64,000 nucleotides of DNA from Mycolicibacterium mengxianglii. Its GTDB lineage: Bacteria; Actinomycetota; Actinomycetes; Mycobacteriales; Mycobacteriaceae. How positions within the stretch are numbered: position 1 is the stretch's first letter; each line of letters opens with the position of its first letter. The stretch spans positions 5,898,396 to 5,962,395 of the forward strand of contig NZ_CP065373.1 in NCBI RefSeq assembly GCF_015710575.1, read 5' to 3'. The position numbers and the translations under genes were made by a program. Below the pieces are notes generated by a model. The model made no database searches and was not told the DNA's origin. It saw only the letters and a program-made list of their open reading frames with translations. Shown piece by piece: positions 26,753-35,467 of the stretch.

Positions 26753-27614
26753 GGGCCGGATCCTCCACTCGCAGGGCACGGCGTGCGGCCGCGGACATGG
26801 CCTCGGTCAGCGCCGAGGCACACAATCGACGTGCATAATCGGTGTCGTCGGCGGCCGGTTCGGTCTGTGCGGCCCAGGTGTGGGCCAGCTCATCCCACAG
26901 CGTCGGATCCGGTTGTGCATCAATGGTTTCGGTGAACAACAGCGGACGGTCCGCGGCGCTGAGCACCGCCGCCCTCACGGTGTGCACCCGGCCGCGCGCA
27001 TCGAGTGTCACCAGACACCCCGCACCCGCCAGCCCGTAATCGCCATGTTGGTGGGCGTATTCCACAAAACCCCAGCCCTGATCGGGACGGATCGCCGGGA
27101 CCGAGATCCAGGTGATCATCTCGTGCGGTTCCAAGGCGTTCTCGTAGAACGACACGAACATGTCCTCGGCAGGCACTTCCCGACGGCCGGACACAGCGGA
27201 CTCGACGTGGAACGTCGCGCCACACACCAGTGTCGCCAGAGGCATCTCCGCTGCCGGATCGGCGTGCGCGACCGAACCTCCGATGGTGCCCCGGTTGCGG
27301 ATTCCGATGTGGCCGATGTAGCCGGCCGCGTCGGCGAGCAGCGGCGCCCGCGCGCCGATGAGGGGGTCGGTCTCCACGGCGCGGTGCGTCACCAACGCAC
27401 CCAGGACCACCCGGTCGACGTCATCAAAGACCCGGGTGAGCTCGCCGAGCCTGCCGATGTCGATGACCAGGCGGGGCCGGGCCAACCGCAGGTTCATCAG
27501 CGTCAACAGCGACTGACCACCGGCCAGCAGCTTCGCATCCGGGTTATCCCGCAACAGTTCCAGCGCCTCGGCCACCGACTCCGGTCGCACGTAGTCGAAT
27601 TCGGCCGGTTTCAC
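26739..27614 (-). CDS. Molybdenum hydroxylase, FAD-binding medium subunit
   Basis: FAD subunit of 291 residues resembling CoxM. It has LLAGGQSLLTLMNLRLARP, with the AGGQS FAD-binding motif, and the second motif TIGGSVAHADPAAEMP. GTG 27614 starts VKPAEFDYVRPES and overlaps the stop of the large-subunit gene (GTGA), so synthesis is coupled. It receives electrons from the 2Fe-2S subunit and passes them to an acceptor. Confidence 0.93.
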   Translation of the reverse strand: MKPAEFDYVRPESVAEALELLRDNPDAKLLAGGQSLLTLMNLRLARPRLVIDIGRLGELTRVFDDVDRVVLGALVTHRAVETDPLIGARAPLLADAAGYIGHIGIRNRGTIGGSVAHADPAAEMPLATLVCGATFHVESAVSGRREVPAEDMFVSFYENALEPHEMITWISVPAIRPDQGWGFVEYAHQHGDYGLAGAGCLVTLDARGRVHTVRAAVLSAADRPLLFTETIDAQPDPTLWDELAHTWAAQTEPAADDTDYARRLCASALTEAMSAAARRALRVEDPAHVRR

Positions 27615-29938
27615 CCGCGTGCCCCTGACAGTGCCCGGCACAGGTCACCCGTCGCGATCGGGGTGCTGTCCACGTGGTACCTGCCGCCTACCGCGTCGTC
27701 CACGGCGCCGGCCACCGCGGAATACACCGCGATTGTCCCGCTTTCGCCAGCGCCACGGACGCCGATGGGGTTCGCCGGGGTATCAGCGTGCAGATGGGTG
27801 ACCATCACCGAGGGCACGTCGGTGGTCAAGGGCAGGTGGTACGCGGCGAAGGTGGTCGCCAACGGTTCGCCGTTACCGTTGTAGGCCCACCGCTCGAACA
27901 GCGCACCGCCTATCCCCTGTGCCACGCCGCCGATGATCTGCCCCTCCACGATTTTCGGGTTGATCTCGCGACCGCCCTCATGCGAGACGGCATAACGCAG
28001 GACTTTCACGATGCCGGTCCGGCGGTGCACCCCGAGGATCACCGCGTGCACACCCATGGTCCAGGTCACCGTCTCGGTCCGGTAGACCGTCGTGACATCG
28101 ACCGCGCCGCCACTTTCACCGGCACCGCCGACCGCGTGCGCGCGTGCCAACTCGCTCCAGGTCAATGTGTTTGATCCGCAGCGGAAGTGGCCTCCACCGT
28201 AGTCGATTTCGCCCGGCTCGGCGTTCCAGAGTTCCCCGACGCGCCCGGTCGCGAGCTCGATCAACTCTCCGGCACACTGGTGCACCGCCGAACCGGCGAG
28301 CACCGCGGAGCGGCTGGCGAACGTGCCCACCCCTTCGGGCAGGCGCTCGGTGTCGGCGGCGATGTAGTGCACACAGTCCATCGGCACTCCGAGAGCATCG
28401 GCGGCCACCTGAGCGAACACCGTTTCGTGCCCTTGCCCTGCCGAAGCCGCCCCCGCGGTCACCTCGAATCGGCCGTCGGGCAGCAGCCGGATGCGGGCCG
28501 TCTCGTGCGGACCGCGGCCCGTCGCCTCCAGATACGACGACACCCCGTAGCCGATCCGGTAGTCCGGGTGCAGTTCCTGGTAATGCTGGACGTCGCTGCG
28601 CGGCAGCACTTTCACCACCGACTCCAGGCAAGCACGGTAGTCCGCGCCGTCGTAGGCGATGGGCACCCCGTCGCGGTAGGGAATCGGCCGGGAGTACGGC
28701 ATGTCCTCGGCGCCAAGCAGATTGCGGCGCCGGATCTCCTCGCCGGACAGACCGAGCTCGGCAGCCGCCGCGTCGAGGCTGCGCTCCAGCGCGAACGTCG
28801 CCTCGGGACGACCCGCGCCGCGGTATTGGGCCACCAAGGTCTTGTTCGTCAACGCCGCCCGCCCACGGATCCGCGCCGCCGGTATGCGGTACGGGCCGAG
28901 CAGGTGGATCGCCGTATTGGCGACGATGCCGGCGACCCACAGGCTGCCCGCGCCGATGTCGACTACGAAGTCGTCCTCCCAGCAGACGATGTGACCCTGG
29001 TCGTCGACAGCCAACCGGGTGTGGTGCAACTGGTCTCGAGCCTGGGCGCTGCCCACCAGGTGTTCCTGGCGGTCCTCGACCCAGATCAGTTTCATGCCGG
29101 TCTTCTCGGCGAGGATCGCCAGGGCGATCTCCTCGCCGTACACGTTGGCTTTGGTCCCGAACCCTCCGCCGACATCGGGGACGACGACCTTCACATGCTG
29201 GCGTGACCACCCGGTCACCCCGCAGATGGCGTTGCGCACCATGTGCGGCACCTGAGTTGAGGTCATGACTTCGACGTATCCGCGGCGGGTGTCGTATTCA
29301 GCGCGTACCCCCCGGCATTCCAGCGGTACCCCGCCGTGCCGGTCCATCCGGTACGTGCCGGTCACCACACGGTGTGCGCCCGCCGCGGCGGCCTCGGGGT
29401 CGCCGAATGAGAACTCCATCCGCGCAGCTTCATTGGAGTCCAAGTGGTCGAACAGTACGGCGGCGGTGGGTTCCAGTGCGGCGACCGGGTCGGTGACCGC
29501 CGGCAGCGGGTCATAGCTGACGATCACGTTCTCCACCGCGTCCTCGGCCCGGTAGCGGTCCTCGGCCACCACCACCGCCACCGGCTGTCCGACGTACAGC
29601 ACGCGGTCATCAGCCAAGATGGGCAACCGCTGCTCGGGCAGCACACAGGAGGTGGCGGCACTGAAGTCCGGATCGGGGTTGGTCAGCGACGGTATCGGCA
29701 CCCCGGCCAGACCGAGGTCGTCGGCCAGATAGACCCCGAGTACACCGGGCAGCCGCAGCGCCGCGTCACGGTCGACGCCGGTGATCCGGGCATGTGCCAC
29801 CGTGGAGCGCACGAACGCGACGTGGTGAGCGCCCGCCGCGTGATCGGCCAGGAAGCGGCCCTGGCCGTGCAGCATGCGGGTGTCCTCGCGGCGGCGAACC
29901 GAACTACCGACGTAGCCGGGGGCCGACTGCTTGCCCAT
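27611..29938 (-). CDS. Molybdenum hydroxylase, large catalytic subunit (form II, not CO dehydrogenase)
   Basis: Molybdopterin-binding subunit of 775 residues. The molybdenum-site segment GGGFGTK and the catalytic Glu in GVRGAGESGTI (about residue 732) are present. The active-site loop reads QYRGAGR (about 371-377). True CO dehydrogenases have A-Y-R-C-S-F-R with a copper-binding Cys, so this is a hydroxylase for another substrate. The family hydroxylates N-heteroaromatics (nicotinate, isoquinoline, purines) or oxidises aldehydes. ATG 29938 overlaps the stop of the upstream permease gene by one base. No XdhC-like maturation gene is nearby. Confidence 0.9.
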   Translation of the reverse strand: MGKQSAPGYVGSSVRRREDTRMLHGQGRFLADHAAGAHHVAFVRSTVAHARITGVDRDAALRLPGVLGVYLADDLGLAGVPIPSLTNPDPDFSAATSCVLPEQRLPILADDRVLYVGQPVAVVVAEDRYRAEDAVENVIVSYDPLPAVTDPVAALEPTAAVLFDHLDSNEAARMEFSFGDPEAAAAGAHRVVTGTYRMDRHGGVPLECRGVRAEYDTRRGYVEVMTSTQVPHMVRNAICGVTGWSRQHVKVVVPDVGGGFGTKANVYGEEIALAILAEKTGMKLIWVEDRQEHLVGSAQARDQLHHTRLAVDDQGHIVCWEDDFVVDIGAGSLWVAGIVANTAIHLLGPYRIPAARIRGRAALTNKTLVAQYRGAGRPEATFALERSLDAAAAELGLSGEEIRRRNLLGAEDMPYSRPIPYRDGVPIAYDGADYRACLESVVKVLPRSDVQHYQELHPDYRIGYGVSSYLEATGRGPHETARIRLLPDGRFEVTAGAASAGQGHETVFAQVAADALGVPMDCVHYIAADTERLPEGVGTFASRSAVLAGSAVHQCAGELIELATGRVGELWNAEPGEIDYGGGHFRCGSNTLTWSELARAHAVGGAGESGGAVDVTTVYRTETVTWTMGVHAVILGVHRRTGIVKVLRYAVSHEGGREINPKIVEGQIIGGVAQGIGGALFERWAYNGNGEPLATTFAAYHLPLTTDVPSVMVTHLHADTPANPIGVRGAGESGTIAVYSAVAGAVDDAVGGRYHVDSTPIATGDLCRALSGARG

Positions 29939-30732
29939 CAATGGAGCCGCTTCTCCCACTGCCAAAGGGCGACGGAGATGGCGAAGGAGATGGTGATCAG
30001 CAGCATGATGGTCGCCACCATCGACGGGTAATCGCCGTGGCTGTAGGACTGCAGCACCACCCGTCCCAAACCCCTTCTGGTGGCGAAGAACTCAGATAGC
30101 ACCACCCCGACCACCGACAGGCTGACCGCCAGCCGGATGCCGGTCAGCAACGGCCGTCGAATGGCCGGAAGGATGATGTGCACCAGCAGCTGCCAGGTGT
30201 TGGCTCGCACCGATTTGGCCAGCTTCCAGTACACGCGGGGGATTTCCTGCACACCGGTCGAGACGTTGATCAGCACGGGGAACAGGGCGAACAGCACACC
30301 CATGACGACCTTGGAACCGGACAGGCTGAAGATCGGCAACAGCACCGGGTACAGCACGATCTTCGGCAGACCGTTGAGGATGATGATCATCGGCTCCAGC
30401 ACCGTGCGCAGCCAGCTGAACAATCCCAGTGCCAGTCCGACGCTGCCACCGATGGCGGTGCCGATGACGAAGGCCATCAGCACCGACTGGGCCGTCACGC
30501 GCAAATCGAACAGGTACGCCGGGTCCGACAGGTTCTGCGCGAGCACAACGGCCGTCTCCACCGGCGACGGGATGACGAACGTCAAACCGGAGAGGATCTC
30601 CCAGGCGATCAGCACCACGATCGCGAGCAGCGTCGAGCCGGCCAACTGGCTGCCCAGCAACGCGCGGATCCGGCTGGCGCGCGCCGGCTTTGGCACGGCG
30701 TCCTCGTCAGGACGCGGGAGTACCGCGGTCAC
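29938..30732 (-). CDS. ABC transporter permease (nitrate/sulfonate/taurine type), second copy
   Basis: Inner-membrane permease of 264 residues, about six spans, SsuC/TauC type. The EAA-like loop that contacts the ATPase is around KSVRANTWQLLVHIILPAIRRPLLTG. GTG 30732 overlaps the preceding permease stop (GTGA), and its own stop overlaps the molybdenum-subunit start. This ties the importer physically and translationally to the hydroxylase, so the imported compound is probably the hydroxylase substrate. Confidence 0.9.
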   Translation of the reverse strand: MTAVLPRPDEDAVPKPARASRIRALLGSQLAGSTLLAIVVLIAWEILSGLTFVIPSPVETAVVLAQNLSDPAYLFDLRVTAQSVLMAFVIGTAIGGSVGLALGLFSWLRTVLEPMIIILNGLPKIVLYPVLLPIFSLSGSKVVMGVLFALFPVLINVSTGVQEIPRVYWKLAKSVRANTWQLLVHIILPAIRRPLLTGIRLAVSLSVVGVVLSEFFATRRGLGRVVLQSYSHGDYPSMVATIMLLITISFAISVALWQWEKRLH

Positions 30733-31577
30733 AGGTTCCTCCCACGGAGCATCACACGCTCGAGCACAGACAGGATCACCGTCAGCAGGCCGGACAGCAC
30801 CACCACCACCACGATGTAGGCGAACATCTGGTTGTTGTCGAAAACTTCGTAGAGGTACCGGATGCGATAGCCGAGGCCGGCCTGGGCGGTGGTGAACTCC
30901 ATGGCGATCGATCCGATGAGCGCATACACCACGGCCAGGCGCAGCCCGGCGGCGATGAACGGCCCCGCTGCCGGTATTGCGATGGCGAACAGCGTCTGTC
31001 GCGGTGAGGCGTTCAACGAGCGGGCCAGCTTCATGTAGACCGGCGGCATGGAGTTCAGCCCCACTGCGGTGTTGAGTGCCATCGGGATCGCGGCCATGAT
31101 CGACGCCAGAATGATGACCGACGTCGCGTTGATACCGACCAGGACGATCATCACCGGGTAGAAGAGCACCAGCGGTACCGCGTAGAACGACACCAGGTAG
31201 GGCTCGAAGACCCGTCCCACCGTGGGGCGCTTCCAGAACAACAGCCCGGCGCTGAATCCGATCAGGCTGCCGGCCAGAATCGAGATCGACACCTCGATAC
31301 CGGTGCGCGCGGCGTCAGTCCAGAACTGGCCCTGGGACAACATCGGTCCGAATTCGGCGAACACGACCGACGGTGCCGGCAGCACGTTGTCGCTCCACCA
31401 CCCCGCCATGGAGCCCAGTTCGGCGAACGCGGTGAAGGCGAAGATCAGCAACAGCGTGGAGACCACGCTGATGGCGCCGCGGCTGCGCCAGCGCGGGTTC
31501 CGCGCCGCGGGCGGCGGCGGAGGCGGCGGCACGGCCTGGGCGGGCAGATCATCCTGGGCGACAAAGGAAGCCGTCAC
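30729..31577 (-). CDS. ABC transporter permease (nitrate/sulfonate/taurine type), first copy
   Basis: Permease of 282 residues with a cytoplasmic proline-rich N-terminus (a run of eight prolines near residue 20) and about six spans. The coupling loop is around LARSLNASPRQTLFAIAIPAAGPFIAAG. GTG 31577 overlaps the ATPase stop by four bases. The two permease genes are different and probably form a heterodimer. Confidence 0.9.
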   Translation of the reverse strand: MTASFVAQDDLPAQAVPPPPPPPAARNPRWRSRGAISVVSTLLLIFAFTAFAELGSMAGWWSDNVLPAPSVVFAEFGPMLSQGQFWTDAARTGIEVSISILAGSLIGFSAGLLFWKRPTVGRVFEPYLVSFYAVPLVLFYPVMIVLVGINATSVIILASIMAAIPMALNTAVGLNSMPPVYMKLARSLNASPRQTLFAIAIPAAGPFIAAGLRLAVVYALIGSIAMEFTTAQAGLGYRIRYLYEVFDNNQMFAYIVVVVVLSGLLTVILSVLERVMLRGRNL

Positions 31578-32374
31578 GAGGTGGCCGTCTCCTGTTGCTT
31601 GAAGCCGCGCATCGACTCTGCCTGCAGCGAGCTCCAGATCCGGTTGTGCAGTTCATTGAACCGCGGCGTCGACACCACCCCGGCGTCACGGGTGTCGGGT
31701 AGATCGATATCGACGACGTCGATGATGGTGCCGGGCCGGTAAGACATCACCCAGACCTGCTGTGACAGCAGGATCGCCTCGGAGATGTCATGCGTGACGA
31801 ATACGACGGTCTGCTTGGTGCTGGCCCAGATCTGTCGGACCTCCGCGCCGAGGAACAGCCGCGTCTGCTGGTCGAGCGCCGCGAACGGCTCGTCCATCAG
31901 CACCACTTCGGGTCGCACCGCCAAGGTCCGCGCCAGCGCAACGCGCTGGCGCATACCGCCGGACAGCATTGAGGGGTAGGCCTTCTCGAATCCGTTGAGG
32001 CCGACGAGTTCGACCGCCGCCTTGACCCGCTCGCGGCGCTGCGCCTTGCCGATGCCGATCATCTCCATGGCGAAGCCGACATTCTCCTCGACGGTGCGCC
32101 ACGGCAACGTCGAGTCCTCTTGGAACACCACGCCGATCTTCGGGTCGGGACCGGTCACCGGCGTTCCGGCGACACTGGCCCGACCCGACGAGGCTTTCTG
32201 CAGTCCCGAGATCACCGCCAGCAGTGTGGACTTCCCGCATCCGCTCGGCCCGACTATGGACACGAAACTGGCATGCGGAACATGCTGGCTCACATTCGCG
32301 ACGGCGGTGACCTTCCCGCCCGGAGTGTCGAAAACGACTGACACGTCTTTGAGTTCGATGCCTGGATTGTCCAT
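31574..32374 (-). CDS. ABC transporter ATP-binding protein (nitrate/sulfonate/taurine type)
   Basis: SsuB/TauB-like ATPase of 266 residues. It has Walker A GPSGCGKST, Q-loop VFQEDSTLPW, signature MLSGGMRQR, Walker B VVLMDEPF and switch His in VTHDISEA. The start is taken as ATG 32374; a TTG six bases upstream is in frame. It lies 39 bases after the binding-protein gene and is coupled to the first permease. Confidence 0.93.
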   Translation of the reverse strand: MDNPGIELKDVSVVFDTPGGKVTAVANVSQHVPHASFVSIVGPSGCGKSTLLAVISGLQKASSGRASVAGTPVTGPDPKIGVVFQEDSTLPWRTVEENVGFAMEMIGIGKAQRRERVKAAVELVGLNGFEKAYPSMLSGGMRQRVALARTLAVRPEVVLMDEPFAALDQQTRLFLGAEVRQIWASTKQTVVFVTHDISEAILLSQQVWVMSYRPGTIIDVVDIDLPDTRDAGVVSTPRFNELHNRIWSSLQAESMRGFKQQETATS

Positions 32375-32413
32375 CTTCAACGTCTCTTTCGATCTCTCGG
32401 GCGGTGACGGCTG

Positions 32414-33418
32414 TCAGAAGGTGGCGCGCGCGTCTTCGGGCAGGTACTGCTGATCCAGAACCGTTGCCCAGTCGATCGGAGCGTCGATCTGGCCCGCCTT
32501 GACCATGAGATCTGACAGGTTCTTCAGACCTTCGGCGTCAACCTTCAGCGAGTACGCCTTGGCCATCTCCGGCGTCTGCTGGTACGCGGCCTTCATGACC
32601 TCCGGTGTCACTTTGATCAGGGGAGCGACTTCCAACGCAGCCTCGTCGGGGTTGGCGACCACCCACTCGTTGAGCCGGTCGACGACGGTGAAGAACGCCT
32701 TGACGTTGTCGGGATTGGCGTCGGCGTACTCGGTGTTGACGGCGACCAGGTCTGCGGGCAGATCGCCGAGTTCGTCACGGGAGTTCACCAGCACCTGGGC
32801 GCCCTCCTTTTCCTGCTTGTCCGCGATGAACGGCTGCATGGCCCAACCGGCGGTGATCTGGTCGGCCTTGGCCGCGGTCCAGTTGTCACCCATACCGCCG
32901 ACGGCCTGGGCCTTGACGCCGAGCTTCTCCTCAAGTCCCTTGACGATCAGTTCGGTGGACGAACCCGCCGAGCTGAAGCCCAGCGTCGCACCGTCGATGC
33001 TGCGTCCGGGGGGGCTGATCCAGGAGAAGTCGTTGACCTGGAACCACGGCGCGATCACCTTGAGGTTCGAATTGGGCTGCTGTGCAGCCAGAATCACCGA
33101 GCTGTTACCGGCGATCGCCATGTCGGCGTCGCCGCTGGTGACCACGCGTAGAGTGTTTCCGCCGCCGCCGCCCGAGTAGAGGTCGACCGCAAGGCCCTCC
33201 TCCTTGAACCAGCCCTTGTCGATCCCGACCTGCAGGATGGCCATGAACGGCAGGCTGTCCACACCCGTGGCAGAGATGCTCAAGCTGTCCGTGGCCGAAC
33301 CGGATTCACTTGATCCCCCGGCTTCGGGCGCCTGCGACTCGTCAGCGCAGGAGGCGAGGCCAAGCGCCACCGCCAGCACTGAGATCAGCGTGAACAGTCT
33401 TTTCAAAAGTACGGACAA
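32414..33418 (-). CDS. ABC transporter substrate-binding lipoprotein (SsuA/THI5-like)
   Basis: Lipoprotein of 334 residues. Signal sequence KRLFTLISVLAVALGLASC ends in a lipobox with Cys24. The mature part is a type-2 periplasmic-binding fold like SsuA/NMT1: GVDSLPFMAILQVGIDKGWF, ADMAIAGNSSVI. The start is taken as TTG 33418, six bases after GGAGG; longer in-frame starts would put the operator and ribosome binding site inside the gene. Operator B is 26 bases upstream. It is the first gene of the importer-hydroxylase operon. The ligand is unknown; the family binds sulfonates, pyrimidines and aromatic acids. Confidence 0.88.
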   Translation of the reverse strand: MSVLLKRLFTLISVLAVALGLASCADESQAPEAGGSSESGSATDSLSISATGVDSLPFMAILQVGIDKGWFKEEGLAVDLYSGGGGGNTLRVVTSGDADMAIAGNSSVILAAQQPNSNLKVIAPWFQVNDFSWISPPGRSIDGATLGFSSAGSSTELIVKGLEEKLGVKAQAVGGMGDNWTAAKADQITAGWAMQPFIADKQEKEGAQVLVNSRDELGDLPADLVAVNTEYADANPDNVKAFFTVVDRLNEWVVANPDEAALEVAPLIKVTPEVMKAAYQQTPEMAKAYSLKVDAEGLKNLSDLMVKAGQIDAPIDWATVLDQQYLPEDARATF

Positions 33419-33443
33419 CTGAAACCTCCAGGAGGGTCGAATA

Positions 33444-33460
33444 TTGGATACAACATACGA
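33444..33460 (-). promoter_or_regulatory. GntR operator/promoter site B
   Basis: TTGGATACAACATACGA on the plus strand: the TTGGATA arm is intact and the other arm has two mismatches to TATCCAA. Read toward the binding-protein gene it includes TATGTT, a fitting -10 hexamer, upstream of GGAGG and the TTG start. Confidence 0.7.
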
Positions 33461-33504
33461 TTGGCTGTGATCTACGTCAATGTTTGCGTCACGTGTCAGC
33501 ACGC

Positions 33505-33792
33505 TCACCTGCGACGGCTGCCGCGGCGACGCAGCGTCAACAGGTGCGAGAGCTCAAGTCCGGCAGCGATTCCCAGCATCGCAGTGGCCGTGGTGAATCC
33601 GCGCACCGAACCGACGGCGCCGGCTGAGGGGTCGGCAACCGGCGCGTTTTTGGCCGCCGACGCGGGCGCGGGCGCCACAAGGAGGCTGCCGTCGGCAGGG
33701 GTCAGCGCCCGCTTCAGCGGCGGCGGCGCGCCGGGTACCGCACTTCCGGGAGCCGGCAAGAGCGATTCCCTACCGGCCGCCTGATCGGTCAC
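33505..33792 (-). CDS. Small tail-anchored protein, unknown function
   Basis: Predicted protein of 95 residues. The first 60 residues are rich in Ala, Pro, Gly and Ser with no fold I recognise. A single hydrophobic segment near the C-terminus (ATAMLGIAAGLELSHLL) is followed by RRRGSRRR, a likely cytoplasmic anchor. GTG 33792 overlaps the LLM stop by four bases (GTGA), so it is probably translated by coupling. Its tail resembles the membrane tail of the SRPBCC protein encoded across operator C. It may be a scaffold for the pathway at the membrane; this is inference. Confidence 0.6.
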   Translation of the reverse strand: MTDQAAGRESLLPAPGSAVPGAPPPLKRALTPADGSLLVAPAPASAAKNAPVADPSAGAVGSVRGFTTATAMLGIAAGLELSHLLTLRRRGSRRR

Positions 33793-34784
33793 GACTGATT
33801 GTCGACGATCTCGGCGAACGCGCGGATGGTGGGCGCCCTACTTTCACCGGGACGCACGAAGGGGACGATGGAGACCTGGTCGACACCCAGCGACTCGATC
33901 TGCTTGAGGCGCAGAGCGCATTCGTCTCGGGTGCCGGCCAGCGCGAACAGGTCGACCAACTCATCGGGCACCAGGTCGGCGTGCGATGCCTCCGTGTTCA
34001 TGTGCTCGTAGTAGTTGTAGCTCTGTCGAATGCGGTCGATGGCGCTCTCCAGCTCAGGCTCCACCTGCGCCGGTAGCGGCCGAATGGCGACGCGAGAGAC
34101 GTGAGCGCGCACCAGGTCTCGCGCCTCCTTGCGGTCGTCGCTGATCGCCGTCGGGGTCCACAGCACGATGTGGATGTCATCGAGGGTGCGGCCGCTCTCC
34201 GCAGCGCCCTCTTCGATGGTTTTCAGGGCCGCCTCGATGAAGTGCGGGGCCGTGCCGACGAGCACGATCACGCCGTCGGCGATGCGCCCGGACATCTTGA
34301 GGATCTTCGGGGCAGATGCCGCGATGTAGATCGGGATGTCGACCGGGGCGGTGAGGTAGTTCAGGTGGTACTCGGCGCCGCTGGTGGCTTCGCGGACCTT
34401 CTCGCCGCGGAACAACGTCCGCAATTGCGTGATGGATTCCTCGAGCTCGGCGAGCTTGAGGGGCTTGAGCCCCATGGTGCGCAACGACGAGTCACCGGTG
34501 CCGATGCCGAGTGCGACTCGGCCGTCGGTCATTTCAGCCAGCGTGGCCCATGTCGACGCGAGCAGGGACGGGTGCCGGGTGACCGCGTTGGTGACCCCGG
34601 TGCCCAACACCACCTTGGTGGTGCCGACGGCTGCGGCCCCCATGACCGTCGAGGACTCTCGCCAGATGTTCTGCGAATCCCCGAACCAGACGTGGTCGTA
34701 TCCCAACGACTCACTCAACTGGACGTATTCGCACATCTTCGCCGCCGACTCGGTGGGGAAGAGTCCGACTCCCTTGCTCAACAT
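33789..34784 (-). CDS. F420-type LLM oxidoreductase of the catabolic cluster
   Basis: Luciferase-like monooxygenase-fold protein of 331 residues similar to Mer/F420-dependent reductases: GLFPTESAAKMCEYVQ, YDHVWFGDS, GTGVTNAVTRHPS and ALGIGTGDSSLRTMG. The family transfers hydride from F420H2 or uses flavin for monooxygenation. In this cluster I infer reduction of a hydroxylated heteroaromatic ring. AGGAGG lies eight bases before ATG 34784, and operator C begins 18 bases upstream of the start. It is coupled to the small tail-anchored protein. Confidence 0.85.
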   Translation of the reverse strand: MLSKGVGLFPTESAAKMCEYVQLSESLGYDHVWFGDSQNIWRESSTVMGAAAVGTTKVVLGTGVTNAVTRHPSLLASTWATLAEMTDGRVALGIGTGDSSLRTMGLKPLKLAELEESITQLRTLFRGEKVREATSGAEYHLNYLTAPVDIPIYIAASAPKILKMSGRIADGVIVLVGTAPHFIEAALKTIEEGAAESGRTLDDIHIVLWTPTAISDDRKEARDLVRAHVSRVAIRPLPAQVEPELESAIDRIRQSYNYYEHMNTEASHADLVPDELVDLFALAGTRDECALRLKQIESLGVDQVSIVPFVRPGESRAPTIRAFAEIVDNQS

Positions 34785-34801
34785 CAGCTGGGCCTCCTAG
34801 G

Positions 34802-34818
34802 TTGGATAGTGTATCCAA
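34802..34818. promoter_or_regulatory. GntR operator/divergent promoter site C (perfect palindrome)
   Basis: TTGGATAGTGTATCCAA: perfect 7-base arms around GTG. Both strands read a -10 hexamer inside it (TAGTGT toward the SRPBCC gene, TACACT toward the LLM gene), so one bound dimer could shut both divergent promoters. Confidence 0.8.
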
Positions 34819-34872
34819 TCGTAGGCGGCGGTGGGGAAGCTCACAACCGGAAGCGACAAAAAGGTGGTCCAG

Positions 34873-35466
34873 GTGCAGCTCGTCAATACGTTTTCAGTGG
34901 ACGCTCCGCTGCCGACGGCATGGAACACACTGTCCGACATCCCCCTCGTCGTGGCGTGTGTACCCGGCGCCGAACTGGAGGGACAGGACGGCGACGAGTA
35001 CCACGCCCGGGTGGCAGTCAAGGTGGGTCCGGTTGGCCTCACCCTGGCGGGCAGCGCAACAGTGGTGGCCCGCGACGACGCCGCCCACCAGATGGTGGTG
35101 CGTGGCCGCGCAACCGACGCCAAGGGCAACGGCTCGGCCGAAGCCACGGTGACCATGGTCGTCACCGACAACGCCGGTCGTTCTGATGTCACCGTGACCA
35201 CTGATCTCGAATTAGGCGGCCGCATAGCACAATTCGGCAGCGGGGTGATCTCGCAGGTCAGCAATCGGATCCTCACCCAGTTCGCCAAGCGACTCAACGC
35301 CGCCATCGCCGACCCGCAGGGTGCGGCGGGCACCACGATCACCCACACACCCTCCCCCGCCAACCGCCACCGTGGGAGCCGCGACGTCACCCAGCTGTTG
35401 GCGACAGCTCTGGCCGGGGTGGCTCTCGGTCTGGCTGTCGGCCGGCTGGTGCAGCGCGCTCGTTGA
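34873..35466 (+). CDS. CoxG-like SRPBCC protein with C-terminal membrane helix
   Basis: START/SRPBCC-fold protein, 197 residues from GTG 34873 (AAGGTGG upstream; an earlier in-frame GTG at 34831 has no ribosome binding site). The N-terminus VQLVNTFSVDAPLPTAWNTL and the ELEGQDGDEYHARVAVKVGPV region match the CoxG family found with molybdenum CO-dehydrogenase-type enzymes. A flexible linker leads to a hydrophobic helix LATALAGVALGLAVGRLV with a basic end. CoxG of M. smegmatis has been proposed to bring membrane menaquinone to the hydroxylase; a similar electron-acceptor role is inferred here. Its promoter is operator C. Confidence 0.8.
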   Translation: MQLVNTFSVDAPLPTAWNTLSDIPLVVACVPGAELEGQDGDEYHARVAVKVGPVGLTLAGSATVVARDDAAHQMVVRGRATDAKGNGSAEATVTMVVTDNAGRSDVTVTTDLELGGRIAQFGSGVISQVSNRILTQFAKRLNAAIADPQGAAGTTITHTPSPANRHRGSRDVTQLLATALAGVALGLAVGRLVQRAR

Positions 35467-35467
35467 G

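Noticed and set aside
27611..29938. Aerobic CO dehydrogenase
   Set aside because: The CO-dehydrogenase loop with its Cys is replaced by QYRGAGR, so this is a form II hydroxylase for another substrate.
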